A DNA stretch of 64,000 nucleotides from an uncultured Dokdonella sp. (GCA_934526015.1 CAKSZY010000003.1:124001-188000), one strand, 5' to 3'; numbered from the stretch's first letter, positions 55,694 to 64,000 are shown. A program made the numbers and translations. The notes: a model not told the origin generated them from the sequence alone.

Positions 55694-56503
55694 TCAGCGC
55701 CCGGCCGCGGCCAGCGGATCGAGCACGGTCAAGCCGCCCTTGCCGGGCCTGAAGCCGTGCGCGATGGCGCGGTGGACGAAGTCGATCGCGTCCGCCACCG
55801 CCTCCTCGAGGGGGGCGCCGCAGGCCAGCCGGGCGGTGATCGCGGCGGCCAGCGTGCAGCCGGTGCCGTGCGATTCGCCGGTCAGGCGCGGATGCCGGAA
55901 CCACTGCGTTCCCGCGGGCGTCACCAGCACGTCATGCACGCTGCGGCCCGGCAGGTGGCCGCCCTTGACCAGCACCGCGAACGCGCCGGCGTCGCGCAGG
56001 CGCAGACCGGCGTCGCGCAGGTCGTCGCGGGTGGCGAGTTCGCGCCCGAGCAGGCGAGCCGCTTCCGGCAGGTTCGGGGTCAGCAGGGTGGCCCGCGGCA
56101 GCAGGCGGCGCAGGATCGCGCCGACCAGGCCTTCGCGGGCGAGCTGCGCGCCGGAAGTCGCCACCAGCACGGGGTCGACCACCAGCGGCCTTGCCGGGTG
56201 GCGATCGAGCGCGGCGCAGACCGCACGCACGCTGCGCGCGCTGCCGAGCATGCCGGTCTTGATCGCGCCGACGGCGAAGTCGTCGAGCACGGCGTCGACC
56301 TGCGCCTCGATCATCGCCGCCGGCAACATCGCGATCCGGGTCACGGCACGGGTGTTCTGCGCGGTCACCGCGGTGATCGCGCTGGTCCCGTGCACGCCGA
56401 GGGCGGCAAAGGTGCGCAGGTCGGTCTGGATGCCGGCGCCGCCGCCGGAATCGGAGCCGGCGATGGTCAGCGCCAGCGGGCGCCTCGGGGCTGGTTTCGT
56501 CAT
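55694..56503 (-). CDS. thiD: Hydroxymethylpyrimidine/phosphomethylpyrimidine kinase ThiD
   Basis: 269 residues. Two successive phosphorylations of the thiamine pyrimidine precursor. Ribokinase-fold motifs: ALTIAGSDSGGGAGIQTDLRTFAALG at the N-terminus, GAIKTGMLGSARSV, VVDPVLVATSGAQL, LTPNLPEAARLLG and the anion hole GESHGTGCTLAAAITARLA. No TPP riboswitch was found upstream, and no other thi gene is near. ATG 56503 gives MTKPAPRRPLALTIAGSD. Divergent from the outer-membrane protein gene. Confidence 0.96.
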   Translation of the reverse strand: MTKPAPRRPLALTIAGSDSGGGAGIQTDLRTFAALGVHGTSAITAVTAQNTRAVTRIAMLPAAMIEAQVDAVLDDFAVGAIKTGMLGSARSVRAVCAALDRHPARPLVVDPVLVATSGAQLAREGLVGAILRRLLPRATLLTPNLPEAARLLGRELATRDDLRDAGLRLRDAGAFAVLVKGGHLPGRSVHDVLVTPAGTQWFRHPRLTGESHGTGCTLAAAITARLACGAPLEEAVADAIDFVHRAIAHGFRPGKGGLTVLDPLAAAGR

Positions 56504-56677
56504 TGTTGGATTTTCGCGACAGTCTGCGACCCCCGACCCGTCGGGAGCCTTGGCCGGCGACTGTACATCGCCGTCGCGCCGCCGTCCGCCGGACTGTTGC
56601 GTGCTTGACCCGCTGTTGCGTTTGCGCCAAACTGCGCCGGCAACAGCAGCACTCCTTCCACCGCGGCAACCAGGGCA

Positions 56678-57844
56678 ATGCAGCGGGTATCCACAGCAAC
56701 AGCACGCATATTTGCGGGAGCGATCGGCCTCGGGCTGGCGCTCCCCTCTTCTTTTGCGTCCGCTGCGCCGTACGGCAGCGCCGATGCCGCCGCGCCGATG
56801 CCGGCGCGCTGGCAGTCGTATGCGCTGGCCGCCATCACCCCGGGATTTGCCTGGGCCACGGTGATCGACGCACGCGAGCCGCGCGTCTCCGATGAACTCG
56901 CCGACGTGCGCGCGTTCGCCTTCGCCCTGGCCTCCGCCGGCCTCGAGCCGTCCGCATTCATCGGTCTCTCGGTCAGTCGTCGCACGCTCGACGAGCGGCC
57001 GCTGAACCTTTCCCTGCCGGCGCCCGACGTGGCGGCCGAATTGCCGCACGCCGGACTGCAGCGCACGGTGATCGCACCGTCCTGGGTCCAGCGCTGGGGC
57101 GGCAGCGGCACGTTCGGCGTCACCGCCGTGCTGGCCTACCAGCGTTTCGTCACCCTCGGCCTCGGCGAGGTCTCGATCATCGACGACGCCCCGTTGTGGC
57201 CGGCGATGCCGGGCGAGACTTCCTACGGCGGCGGCCTGCGCATCGACGCCGGCAACCGCATCGGCGAGCGTTTCGGCTGGAACGTCGCCTACCAGTCGCG
57301 CGTCAACATGGACGCGTTCAAGAGCTACCGCGGCGTGTATTCGGACCCGGGCCAGTTCGACATCCCGGCCAGCGCCACGCTGTCGTTGAGCTATGCGTTG
57401 ACCCCGTCGCTGGCGTTCGACGTCGGCATGCAGCGGGTCATGTACAGCCAGGTGCCGGCCTTCACCAACCCGGCCCTGCCGCGCCGCTTCCTTGCCCTGC
57501 TCGGCACCGGCGCAAGCCCGGAATTCGCCTGGCAGGACCTCGACGTCTACAGCGCCGGCTGGACCTACCACGGTCGCAGGTTCGGTGCGCTCGAACTGCG
57601 TTACACCACGCGCCAGCAGCCGCAGCCGACTTCGGCGCTGCTGCGCAATGCACTCCAGGCCGATCCGGCCGACCACACCGTTGCCATCGGTTACGCCCGC
57701 GCGCTCGGCGCGCGTGCGCGCCTCAGCATGCAGGCGGCGTATTCCAGCGAACCGGTGTTCCTCGGCGTGCCGGGCTATCGCGCCCGCAACAGCACGACCG
57801 GCGACAACCTCGAGTTCGAAGCCGTCTGGGCGATGCGCTTCTAG
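56678..57844 (+). CDS. Outer-membrane beta-barrel-like protein of unknown function
   Basis: 388 residues. Signal peptide (AGAIGLGLALPSSFASA), then many amphipathic strands separated by Gly/Asp/Tyr turns (GGSGTFGVTAVLAYQRFVTLGLGE, FGWNVAYQSRVNMDAFKSYRG, SATLSLSYALTPSLAFDVGMQRVMYSQ, GYARALGARARLSMQAAYSSEPV) and a C-terminal Phe after alternating residues (FEAVWAMRF), the BAM recognition pattern. The layout resembles FadL/TodX-type or porin-like barrels, but no family motif is definite. Two-hundred-base gap to thiD upstream; a strong hairpin ends the gene. Confidence 0.8.
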   Translation: MQRVSTATARIFAGAIGLGLALPSSFASAAPYGSADAAAPMPARWQSYALAAITPGFAWATVIDAREPRVSDELADVRAFAFALASAGLEPSAFIGLSVSRRTLDERPLNLSLPAPDVAAELPHAGLQRTVIAPSWVQRWGGSGTFGVTAVLAYQRFVTLGLGEVSIIDDAPLWPAMPGETSYGGGLRIDAGNRIGERFGWNVAYQSRVNMDAFKSYRGVYSDPGQFDIPASATLSLSYALTPSLAFDVGMQRVMYSQVPAFTNPALPRRFLALLGTGASPEFAWQDLDVYSAGWTYHGRRFGALELRYTTRQQPQPTSALLRNALQADPADHTVAIGYARALGARARLSMQAAYSSEPVFLGVPGYRARNSTTGDNLEFEAVWAMRF

Positions 57845-57889
57845 CGCATTGCCGCGCCGCCCGCCGGCGGCATGGGTTCCACAGGGCCG

Positions 57890-57924
57890 TGCGATCGGAC
57901 GGAAAGGATTCCGTTCCGATCGCA
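57890..57924. terminator. Hairpin between convergent barrel-protein and PIN-PhoH genes
   Basis: Arms 57890-57904 and 57909-57924 pair over 15 bp with one bulged base and a four-base loop. It lies 45 bases after the barrel gene and 95 bases after the PIN-PhoH gene. Confidence 0.6.
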
Positions 57925-58018
57925 TCCTGTCCCTCCCTGCGGCACGCGCCGCAATCTCCTTCGCTTGCGCCGTGCCGCGCCTGCCGCCGAGGCAGGCGCC
58001 GCCGGATATTGTCCCGGC

Positions 58019-59416
58019 TTACAGCACTTCCGAGGCGAAGTCGGCCAGACGCGAACGCTCGCCGCGACGCAGGGTCAGATGGGCGGAATGGCGCCAGTGC
58101 TTGAAGCGGTCGACCGCGTAGGTCAGGCCCGAAGTGGTTTCGGTGAGGTAGGGCGTGTCGATCTGCTCGACGTTGCCGAGGCAGACCATCTTGCATCCCG
58201 GTCCGGCACGCGTGATCAGCGTCTTCATCTGCTTCGGCGTCAGGTTCTGTGCCTCGTCGATGATCACGTAGCGACTGAGGAACGTGCGGCCGCGCATGAA
58301 GTTCATCGAGCGGATCTTGATCCGCGAGGCGAGCAGGTCGTTGGTCGCCGCGCGTCCCCAGGCGCCGCCTTCCTGCGGCGAGGTGAGCACTTCGAGGTTG
58401 TCGGTCAGCGCGCCCATCCACGGGGTCATCTTTTCCTCCTCGGTGCCGGGCAGGAAGCCGATGTCCTCGCCGACCGACACCGTCGCGCGCGTCATGATGA
58501 TCTCGCGGTAGCGCTGCTGGTCCATGACCTGGGCGAGGCCGGCGGCGAGCGCGAGCAGGGTCTTGCCGGTGCCGGCGGTGCCGAGCAGGGTGACGAAATC
58601 GACTTCCGGATCCATCAGTGCATTGAGGGCGAAGTTCTGTTCGCGGTTGCGCGCCGAGATGCCCCACACGGTATGCGAGCCGCTGCGGTAGTCGTCGACG
58701 ATCTGCATCAGGGCCTTGCCGCCGGAGACGTCGAGCACGCGCAGCTCGACTTCGTTCTCGCCGGGAAGGTAGAGGAACTGGTGCGGATGCCAGTCGTCGT
58801 CCGCGCGCGGCACGACTTCATAGAAGGTGTGGCCGCGTTCGGACCATGAACGCAGGTCCGGATGGCGGTCCCAGAAGTCATCCGGCAGTTCGTTGTGGCC
58901 GGCGTACAGCAGGCTGAAATCGTCGAGCGCGCGGTCGTTCTCGTAGTCCTCGGCGACGATGTTGAAGATCGAAGCCTTGATGCGCAGGTTGATGTCCTTG
59001 GTGACCAGCACCACCGGAACTTCCGGATGCGCGTCGCGCAAGGCGACCACCGAGGCGAGGATCAGGTTGTCGGGGATGCCGCGTTTCCTGCCGTTCGAGG
59101 CGGCATCGGCGACCTGGGTCTGGAAATACAGGCGGCCGACCTCGGGCGAACGATCGAGACGCAGGCCCTGCGGCAGGCGCAGGTCGAGTCCCTCGTCGAT
59201 GCGGCGCTTGCCGTCCTGCTCGATCAGTTCGTTGATGAAACGGCTGACCTGGCGCGCATTGCGCGATACCTCCGACTGGCCCTTCTTCGCCGCGTCGAGT
59301 TCCTCGAGCACGGTCATCGGTATGAAGACATCGTGTTCCTCGAAGCGGAACAGCGAGGTCGGGTCGTGCATGAGCACGTTGGTGTCGAGCACGTAGATGC
59401 GCTTGCCTCGGGTCAT
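58019..59416 (-). CDS. PIN domain plus PhoH ATPase protein (PhoH2/YlaK type)
   Basis: 465 residues. N-terminal PIN nuclease domain (about 1-135) with acidic residues in YVLDTNVLMHD, VLEELDAAKKG, and VLVTKDINLRIKA, followed by a PhoH ATPase: Walker A LLGTAGTGKTLLALAAG, Walker B YVIIDEAQNLTPKQMKTLITR. In mycobacteria the PIN-PhoH fusion is an RNase/helicase; that activity is inferred here. ATG 59416 starts MTRGKRIYVLDTNVLMHD. Located next to bcp and read in the same direction as bcp and gcvR. The second PhoH protein in the window (6415-7401) lacks PIN. Confidence 0.93.
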   Translation of the reverse strand: MTRGKRIYVLDTNVLMHDPTSLFRFEEHDVFIPMTVLEELDAAKKGQSEVSRNARQVSRFINELIEQDGKRRIDEGLDLRLPQGLRLDRSPEVGRLYFQTQVADAASNGRKRGIPDNLILASVVALRDAHPEVPVVLVTKDINLRIKASIFNIVAEDYENDRALDDFSLLYAGHNELPDDFWDRHPDLRSWSERGHTFYEVVPRADDDWHPHQFLYLPGENEVELRVLDVSGGKALMQIVDDYRSGSHTVWGISARNREQNFALNALMDPEVDFVTLLGTAGTGKTLLALAAGLAQVMDQQRYREIIMTRATVSVGEDIGFLPGTEEEKMTPWMGALTDNLEVLTSPQEGGAWGRAATNDLLASRIKIRSMNFMRGRTFLSRYVIIDEAQNLTPKQMKTLITRAGPGCKMVCLGNVEQIDTPYLTETTSGLTYAVDRFKHWRHSAHLTLRRGERSRLADFASEVL

Positions 59417-59510
59417 GCACGGGCCTCGATGGAAGGAAACGGGAAAGGGTCGATGCCGCCGCCGCGCGCTCGCGCGGGGCAGGGGGCGTGGCGCAGTCGG
59501 CCGGTCGAGC

Positions 59511-59987
59511 TCACGCGCGAGGCAGCCGCTCCAGCACGGCAGTCGCGTGGCCGGCGACCTTCACGTTGCGCCATTCGGCGTGCAGCACGCCGTCGGGGTC
59601 GATCAGGAACGTGCTGCGCACGATGCCGAGATGGCGCTTGCCGTAGAGCACCTTCTCGCGAATGACGTCGAACGCCCTGCACCAGGTTTCATCGACATCG
59701 GCGACCAGCGGGAACGGCAGCGCTTGCCTGGCGCAGAACTTCGCATGCGAGGCCACCGAGTCGCGCGACACGCCGACGATGCGGCAGCCGCGCGCCTCGA
59801 ATTCGGCGTGGAGGTCGCGGAAATCCTGCGCTTCGAGCGTGCAGCCCGGCGTGGCGTCCTTCGGATAGAAGTAGACGACCACCCACGATCCGCGCATTGC
59901 GGCAAGCGAAAGCGTGGAGCCGTCGTCCGTGGTGCCGGAAAGCGCGGGCACCTGCCGGCCAATCCCGATCGTCGTCGCTTCGCTCAT
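59511..59987 (-). CDS. bcp: Thioredoxin-dependent thiol peroxidase (Bcp/PrxQ)
   Basis: 158 residues. Peroxiredoxin reducing H2O2 and organic hydroperoxides. Peroxidatic Cys is in YFYPKDATPGCTLEAQDFRD; the residue five places later, a resolving Cys in E. coli Bcp, is Gln here. Other Cys (GCRIVG, KFCARQ, ETWCRAF) might act as resolving residues, or the enzyme is of 1-Cys type. ATG 59987 gives MSEATTIGIGRQVPAL; the frame opens seven codons upstream. Next to gcvR in the E. coli-like order bcp-gcvR-dapA-bamC. Confidence 0.94.
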   Translation of the reverse strand: MSEATTIGIGRQVPALSGTTDDGSTLSLAAMRGSWVVVYFYPKDATPGCTLEAQDFRDLHAEFEARGCRIVGVSRDSVASHAKFCARQALPFPLVADVDETWCRAFDVIREKVLYGKRHLGIVRSTFLIDPDGVLHAEWRNVKVAGHATAVLERLPRA

Positions 59988-60009
59988 GGGGTCAAGGGAT
60001 TCCGCCACC

Positions 60010-60570
60010 TCAGAACTTCATCGGATCCATGATGGCATCGAGATTGAGTCCGTCGCAGAACTCGAGGAAATCGTCGCGCAATGCAGCCAGGTGCATCGTG
60101 CTCGGGATGCCGATGGTGATCTGGGCGGAAAACATGTCGGCACCGGTCTGCATGGCGCGATAGCGCGTCGAGTGCAGTTGCTCGATGCTGATGTCGTGGG
60201 CGGCGAAGAACTCGGCGAGCTGGAACAGCACGCCGGGCTTGTCGGCGGCAATCACCTCGACCACGTAGGGCAGCAGGTTCGATTGCTGCTGCTTGGCGCT
60301 GGTGCGGAAATGCGCCAGGCGCAAGCCGCCGTCGCGGTCGAGCTTGGCCAGTGCGTTCTCGAGCTTGGCGATCGCGTCCCACGAACCCTGTGCCAGTACC
60401 TGCACGCCGAGTTCACTGCCGAGCGCGGAGACGCGGGCCTCGACGACGTTGCAGCCGCAATCGTGGACGCGCTTGCTTACCGCGATCAGCGGCGAATGCG
60501 CCGGTGCCGCGAAGGCACTGATCACCAGATGGTTCTCGTTGGTGGCCGGACGCGGCGCGCGATCGCTCAA
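60010..60570 (-). CDS. gcvR: Glycine cleavage system regulator GcvR (two ACT domains)
   Basis: 186 residues from a TTG at 60570 with AGGA nine bases upstream; a GTG at 60594 would add eight residues. Two ACT-type domains are visible: the first around NENHLVISAFAAPAHSPLIAVSKRVHDCGCNVVEARVS, the second around PYVVEVIAADKPGVLFQLAEFFAAHDISIEQLHSTRY. GcvR in E. coli binds GcvA and represses the gcv operon in the absence of glycine. The gene sits between bcp and divergent dapA, as in E. coli. No HTH is present, consistent with the family. Confidence 0.9.
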   Translation of the reverse strand: MSDRAPRPATNENHLVISAFAAPAHSPLIAVSKRVHDCGCNVVEARVSALGSELGVQVLAQGSWDAIAKLENALAKLDRDGGLRLAHFRTSAKQQQSNLLPYVVEVIAADKPGVLFQLAEFFAAHDISIEQLHSTRYRAMQTGADMFSAQITIGIPSTMHLAALRDDFLEFCDGLNLDAIMDPMKF

Positions 60571-60767
60571 GACCTGCTTTCCTGCCTGTTTCACGACTTC
60601 GTCGACGCTCGTTCGGCAGGCCTGACGCCTGCCGTTGCGAGAATACGCGGCACTCCGGGGGGTCGCAAGCGAGCGCCGGCGAGGACATGAACGGCATGGC
60701 TTCGATGGACTTCCGAACAGGCTCGGCCTACCATCGCGAGCCACCGCCACGCACGCCGAACGACACC

Positions 60768-61670
60768 TTGAAGCTCTCTGGAAGCATCTGCGCGCTGGCG
60801 ACGCCGTTCACTGCGGACGCGTCGGCGCTCGACCTCGATGCATTCGGGCGGTTGATCGATCATCAGCTCGAAGGCGGCACGCGCGCGCTCGTCGTCGCCG
60901 GTTCGACCGGCGAGGGTGCGGCGCTCGAGAGCGACGAATTCGTCGAGCTCGTTGCCTTCGCCGTGCAGCGTGCCGGCGGCCGCATTCCGGTACTCGCCGG
61001 CAGCGGCCTGCAGTCGACCGCGAAGACGGTTGCGCAGACGCGGCGCGCCGCCGCCGCCGGCGCCGCGGCGGCGCTGGTGGTCACCCCGGCCTACGTGCGC
61101 CCGACCCAGGAAGGGCTCTATCGCCATTTCAGCGAAGTGGCCGCGCACGGTGGCCTGCCGATCCTGCTCTACAACGTGCCGACGCGTTCGGCCTGCGACC
61201 TGTTGCCGGAGACGGTCGCACGACTTTGCTCGAACGCCGGCATCATCGGCATCAAGGAAGCGGTGGCCGATGCCGGGCGCATGCAGGCCCTGCTGGCGCT
61301 GCGCGGCACGGATTTCGCGATCCTGTCCGGCGACGATCCGACCTGTTCGCGGGCGATCGCCGCCGGCGCCGACGGCGTGATCTCGGTCGCCGCGAACGTC
61401 GTGCCGGCGCAGATGCAGGCGCTGTGCGAACGCGCCGCGGCGGCCGATGCGGTCGCTGCGCAAGCCCTCGATCGTCGCCTCGCGCCACTTTTCGAGGTTC
61501 TCGGCATCGAACCGAATCCGATCCCGCTCAAATGGTGCCTCCACCGCATCGGCTTCGGCGAAGCCGTGCCGCGCCTGCCGCTGACATCCCTGTCGGTGGC
61601 ACGCCAGGCGCAGGCCGAAACCGTCCTCGCCGCGCTCGGCCTGCTTGAAGCCGCCCGAGCCACCGGCTGA
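60768..61670 (+). CDS. dapA: 4-hydroxy-tetrahydrodipicolinate synthase
   Basis: 300 residues from TTG 60768 (LKLSGSICALATPFTADAS), which matches family length; ATGs at 60687, 60696 and 60705 would add 21-27 non-conserved residues. First committed step of lysine/diaminopimelate synthesis: condenses aspartate semialdehyde and pyruvate. Active-site Thr-Thr/Ser block GSTGEGAALESDE, Tyr in LLYNVPTRSACDL, Schiff-base Lys in GIIGIKEAVADAGR and Arg in the C-terminal half are all intact. Divergent from gcvR; bamC follows 33 bases downstream. Confidence 0.94.
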   Translation: MKLSGSICALATPFTADASALDLDAFGRLIDHQLEGGTRALVVAGSTGEGAALESDEFVELVAFAVQRAGGRIPVLAGSGLQSTAKTVAQTRRAAAAGAAAALVVTPAYVRPTQEGLYRHFSEVAAHGGLPILLYNVPTRSACDLLPETVARLCSNAGIIGIKEAVADAGRMQALLALRGTDFAILSGDDPTCSRAIAAGADGVISVAANVVPAQMQALCERAAAADAVAAQALDRRLAPLFEVLGIEPNPIPLKWCLHRIGFGEAVPRLPLTSLSVARQAQAETVLAALGLLEAARATG

Positions 61671-61703
61671 CGCCTCCTGTTCCCACCTGCTGGAATCCGT
61701 TCC

Positions 61704-62327
61704 GTGAAGCGAATCCTCACGCTTGCCACCCTCTTCGCGCTGGTCGTCTCGATGCTGGGCGGCTGCGGTTTCATACGCAGCAAGTTCGGCAACAAGCCGG
61801 ATGCCTACAAGTCGGCGCAGCAGTCGCGCCCGCTCGAGGTGCCACCCGATCTCGAAACGCCGAACACCAGCGGTGCGCTGGTCATTCCCGGCACGCCCGC
61901 GGCGTCCGCGTCTGCGACCGGCGCCCCGGGGGCCGACGTCGCGCTGCCGCCACGCGTCGGCGCCGGTACCGCCGGCACGCCGATCGGCAACGAACTGCGC
62001 ATCGCCGACACCGCGTCGAGCACCTGGCGGCGCGTCGGTCTGGCGCTCGAACGCTCCGGCATTGCCGTGATCGAGGCCCGTGACGAAGGTGCCTTGACCT
62101 ACCAGGTCGTCGCCAACGCCACCACCCGCGCGCGACCCGGCTGGTTCAAGCGTGCGATCACCTTCGGTCGTGCCGCGGACAAGCGCGTCGCCACGCAGGT
62201 GCCGCTCGGCGTGCGCGTGCGTGCGGACGGCGAGGCGAGCACGGTCACGGTCGAAGGGGGCGGCGACGCCGACAGCGCGAAGGCCGCGCGCGATCTTCTC
62301 GAGGTGTTGCGCCAGCGGCTGTCCTGA
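61704..62327 (+). CDS. bamC: Outer-membrane assembly lipoprotein BamC-like
   Basis: 207 residues from GTG 61704 with GGAA upstream. Lipoprotein signal with lipobox LGGC (residue 20), then the unstructured N-terminal part of BamC (SKFGNKPDAYKSAQQSRPLEVPPDLETPN), which contacts BamD, and a single helix-grip domain (WRRVGLALERSGIAVIEARDEGALTYQV). E. coli BamC has two such domains and is 344 residues; here the second one is absent, as in other Xanthomonadales. Translated just after dapA in the conserved dapA-bamC order. Confidence 0.87.
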   Translation: MKRILTLATLFALVVSMLGGCGFIRSKFGNKPDAYKSAQQSRPLEVPPDLETPNTSGALVIPGTPAASASATGAPGADVALPPRVGAGTAGTPIGNELRIADTASSTWRRVGLALERSGIAVIEARDEGALTYQVVANATTRARPGWFKRAITFGRAADKRVATQVPLGVRVRADGEASTVTVEGGGDADSAKAARDLLEVLRQRLS

Positions 62328-62453
62328 CGTCGTCCGCGTCGCGCACGGCGGCGGAGCGGATGCGCGTTCGCCGGCGCGCCGGCAAAGCCGGCGGCGTGGC
62401 GACGACGATCATGGGCCGCTGGTCGACGCTTGCCGTCGACGGCGCCCGCGGAA

Positions 62454-62777
62454 TCAGCGCTCGAGGTACTTGAGCTTGTCCGGCTTGCCGTCCCAGTCGG
62501 TGGCGTCGGCTGGCGCCTCCTTGCGTTCGGTCAGCACCGGCCATGCCTTCGAGAGTTCGGCATTCAGCGCGATGAAGCCTTCCTGGCCGGCCGGCACGTC
62601 GTCTTCCGGATAGATCGCATTGGCCGGGCACTCCGGCTCGCACAGCGTGCAGTCGATGCATTCCTCGGGATCGATGACGAGGAAGTTCGGTCCTTCATGG
62701 AAGCAGTCGACCGGACAGACCTCGACACAGTCCGTGTATTTGCACTTGATGCAGTTCTCGGTGACGACGAAGGGCAT
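62454..62777 (-). CDS. fdxA: 7Fe-8S ferredoxin FdxA
   Basis: 107 residues from ATG 62777 ([20 protein letters not shown]). Ferredoxin of the Azotobacter FdI type: N-terminal cluster ligands in [18 protein letters not shown] (an extended spacing for the 3Fe and 4Fe sites) and the second set in [16 protein letters not shown]. An electron carrier in the cytoplasm. The extra C-terminal tail of about 40 residues ([29 protein letters not shown]) is normal for FdxA. It lies 100 bases downstream of tRNA-Glu and may be partly transcribed with it. Confidence 0.95.
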   Translation of the reverse strand: MPFVVTENCIKCKYTDCVEVCPVDCFHEGPNFLVIDPEECIDCTLCEPECPANAIYPEDDVPAGQEGFIALNAELSKAWPVLTERKEAPADATDWDGKPDKLKYLER

Positions 62778-62877
62778 GGATGTCCCGCTTCCGGAGTCCA
62801 TCGAAGATGAAACTGCCGACGATGGCACTCATTTCCAATCGCAGCGATCACGGACGATCGTACAAACCAGCCATCCA

Positions 62878-62953
62878 TGGCGCTCCCTACGAGGTTCGAA
62901 CTCGTGTTCCCGCCTTGAGAGGGCGGTGTCCTGGACCACTAGACGAAGGGAGC
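62878..62953 (-). tRNA. tRNA-Glu (anticodon CTC)
   Basis: Cloverleaf of 76 bases with encoded CCA. Acceptor GCTCCCT pairs with AGGGAGC, D arm TCGTCTAGTGGTCCAGGACA matches bacterial tRNA-Glu, anticodon stem CCGCC/GGCGG with loop CTCTCAA (anticodon CTC, codon GAG), T arm GTTCGAAC. Minus strand, between fdxA and pcnB. The usual wobble-reading TTC version is not in the window. Confidence 0.97.
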
Positions 62954-62979
62954 GCTGTATGGGACCGCGCGGGGCGCGT

Positions 62980-63007
62980 AGTATAACGGAATCCTAACTG
63001 CCGACAA
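62980..63007 (-). promoter_or_regulatory. tRNA-Glu promoter with GC-rich discriminator
   Basis: -35 TTGTCG (63002-63007), 16-base spacer, -10 TATACT (62980-62985), then a GC-rich discriminator, the form expected for stringently controlled stable-RNA genes. About 27 bases before the tRNA 5' end. Confidence 0.75.
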
Positions 63008-63046
63008 TCCATCGGTCCGCTCCGGCGCGGCCGTACGAATCACTGA

Positions 63047-64000
63047 ATGAATCCATCCGAGTCGAACGCGCAGACCCGTGTCACCCCGGTGTCGGCCAAC
63101 CTGCGCATCATTCCGCGTGCCGAGCACGGCATATCGCGCAAGAACATTTCCAACGGTGCCCTGCGCGTCCTCTATCGACTGCACGAGGCCGGCTACAAGG
63201 CCTTCCTCGTCGGCGGAGCCGTGCGCGACCTGTTGCTCGGCGGTCATCCGAAGGACTTCGATGTCGCCACCGACGCCACGCCCGAACAGACCCGCGCGCT
63301 GTTCCGCAACTGCCGCCTGATCGGTCGCCGATTCCGCCTCGCCCACGTCGTGTTCGGTCGCGAGATCGTCGAAGTCGCGACCTTCCGCGGCACCGGCGAG
63401 GAGGGCGATGCCGATCGCCACATCGTCGACGGCCGCATCCTGCGCGACAACGTCTACGGCAGCATCGAGGAGGACGCGCTGCGGCGCGATTTCACCGTCA
63501 ACGCGATGTACTACGACATCGCCGATTTCAGCGTGCGCGACTACGTGGGCGGCATCGACGACCTGCGACAGAGACAACTGCGCCTGATCGGCGACCCGGC
63601 GCAGCGCTACCGCGAGGACCCGGTGCGCATGCTGCGCGCCGCCCGCCTCGCCGCCAAGCTCGACTTCGAGATTGCCGCCGAAGCGGCCGCACCGATCGCC
63701 GAACTGGCGCCGCTGCTGGCCGAAGTCGCGCCGGCGCGCCTGTTCGACGAGTCGCTCAAGTTGTTCCTGTCCGGGCACGGCCTCGAAAGCCTGCGGCGCC
63801 TGCACAACCACGGCTTGCTGAAGGAGCTGTTCCCGGCGACCGCGAAAGCACTCGCCGGCCCGCGCGCCGCGGAGTTCGGCCGCCTGCTCGGCTACACCTT
63901 CACCAGCACCGACGAGCGCGTGCGCGCCGACAAGCCGGTGACTCCGGCCTTCCTGTTCGCGGCCCTGCTGTGGGAGCCGGTGCGGGCCACCGCCGAGCGG
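63047..64000 (+). CDS. pcnB: Poly(A) polymerase I (cut by right edge)
   Basis: 318 codons seen; the gene continues past the window. Class II nucleotidyltransferase that adds 3' poly(A) tails and promotes RNA decay. N-terminal catalytic head: ALRVLYRLHEAGYKAFLVGGAVRDLLLGGHPKDFDVATDATPEQ with the GG and DxD metal motifs, then EDALRRDFTVNAMYYD, RLIGDPAQRYREDPVRMLRAARLAAKL, and LFDESLKLFLSGHG. The R-[IV]-I-PR-x-EHGISRKNIS stretch before the head is typical of PcnB rather than of CCA-adding enzymes. ATG 63047 lacks a strong ribosome-binding site. Expected next gene folK is outside the window. Confidence 0.95.
   Translation, partial: MNPSESNAQTRVTPVSANLRIIPRAEHGISRKNISNGALRVLYRLHEAGYKAFLVGGAVRDLLLGGHPKDFDVATDATPEQTRALFRNCRLIGRRFRLAHVVFGREIVEVATFRGTGEEGDADRHIVDGRILRDNVYGSIEEDALRRDFTVNAMYYDIADFSVRDYVGGIDDLRQRQLRLIGDPAQRYREDPVRMLRAARLAAKLDFEIAAEAAAPIAELAPLLAEVAPARLFDESLKLFLSGHGLESLRRLHNHGLLKELFPATAKALAGPRAAEFGRLLGYTFTSTDERVRADKPVTPAFLFAALLWEPVRATAER

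Noticed and set aside
55690..56700. TPP riboswitch upstream of thiD
   Set aside because: No CUGAGA-type core or matching stems could be found in the 174 bases before thiD.

Overview
The window reads as chromosome of a GC-rich gammaproteobacterium of the Lysobacterales (Xanthomonadales), most like a Rhodanobacteraceae/Dokdonella-type organism. The basis is family content (NAD-type isocitrate dehydrogenase, LysR-type OxyR with C199/C208, TypA, 7Fe ferredoxin FdxA, conditioned-medium-factor-like hydrolase), the conserved block bcp-gcvR-dapA-bamC, and secreted proteins ending in a short Phe/Gly/acidic tail. This placement is inference; there is no rRNA or phylogenetic marker search behind it. No insertion sequence, prophage, integrase or CRISPR array is visible.

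Layout. 1-12 kb is an envelope and secretion zone: a large FG-GAP/PKD secreted protein (cut by the left edge), a divergent membrane Ser/Thr kinase with helical repeats, phoH and ybeY separated by a secreted beta-propeller-like gene, a sialidase-like protein, a small secreted beta-sandwich protein, and a secreted alpha/beta hydrolase. 12-17 kb is the most unusual part: a coiled-coil lipoprotein, an N-acetylmuramoyl-alanine amidase, and an 807-residue protein that joins an alpha/beta hydrolase to a complete subtilisin-type protease. 17-27 kb carries typA, an FAD-binding protein paired with a cysteine-dioxygenase-like cupin, cyclophilin, a GlsB-type membrane protein, an aminotransferase with a thioredoxin-like lipoprotein, malate dehydrogenase, and corC coupled to an Lnb/DUF4105 membrane protein.

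27-41 kb is mostly housekeeping: rplU-rpmA-obg, rpsT, murJ, ribF-ileS, oxyR, nudE-cysQ-mazG, a GSGD-repeat secreted protein, and accA. 41-53 kb has a TonB-dependent receptor with a Fur-like site, lpxH, periplasmic cyclophilin, and a phosphate/polyphosphate run read leftward: BepA-type protease, phoB, phoR, ppk1, ppx. 53-64 kb has glutaredoxin, two unknown envelope proteins, NAD-isocitrate dehydrogenase, thiD, a PIN-PhoH protein, the bcp-gcvR / dapA-bamC block, fdxA, tRNA-Glu(CTC) and pcnB (cut by the right edge).

Between genes, two copies of a roughly 190-225 bp nested inverted repeat (CACGGAG / CACGAAGG units) each sit between convergent genes, and a third, unrelated 24-bp inverted repeat with self-palindromic arms follows mazG. 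Several convergent pairs share strong hairpins that can serve as bidirectional terminators. Recognisable sigma70 promoters precede rplU, rpsT and tRNA-Glu. Start sites were chosen by eye from ribosome-binding sites, overlaps and family length; database searches were not possible.
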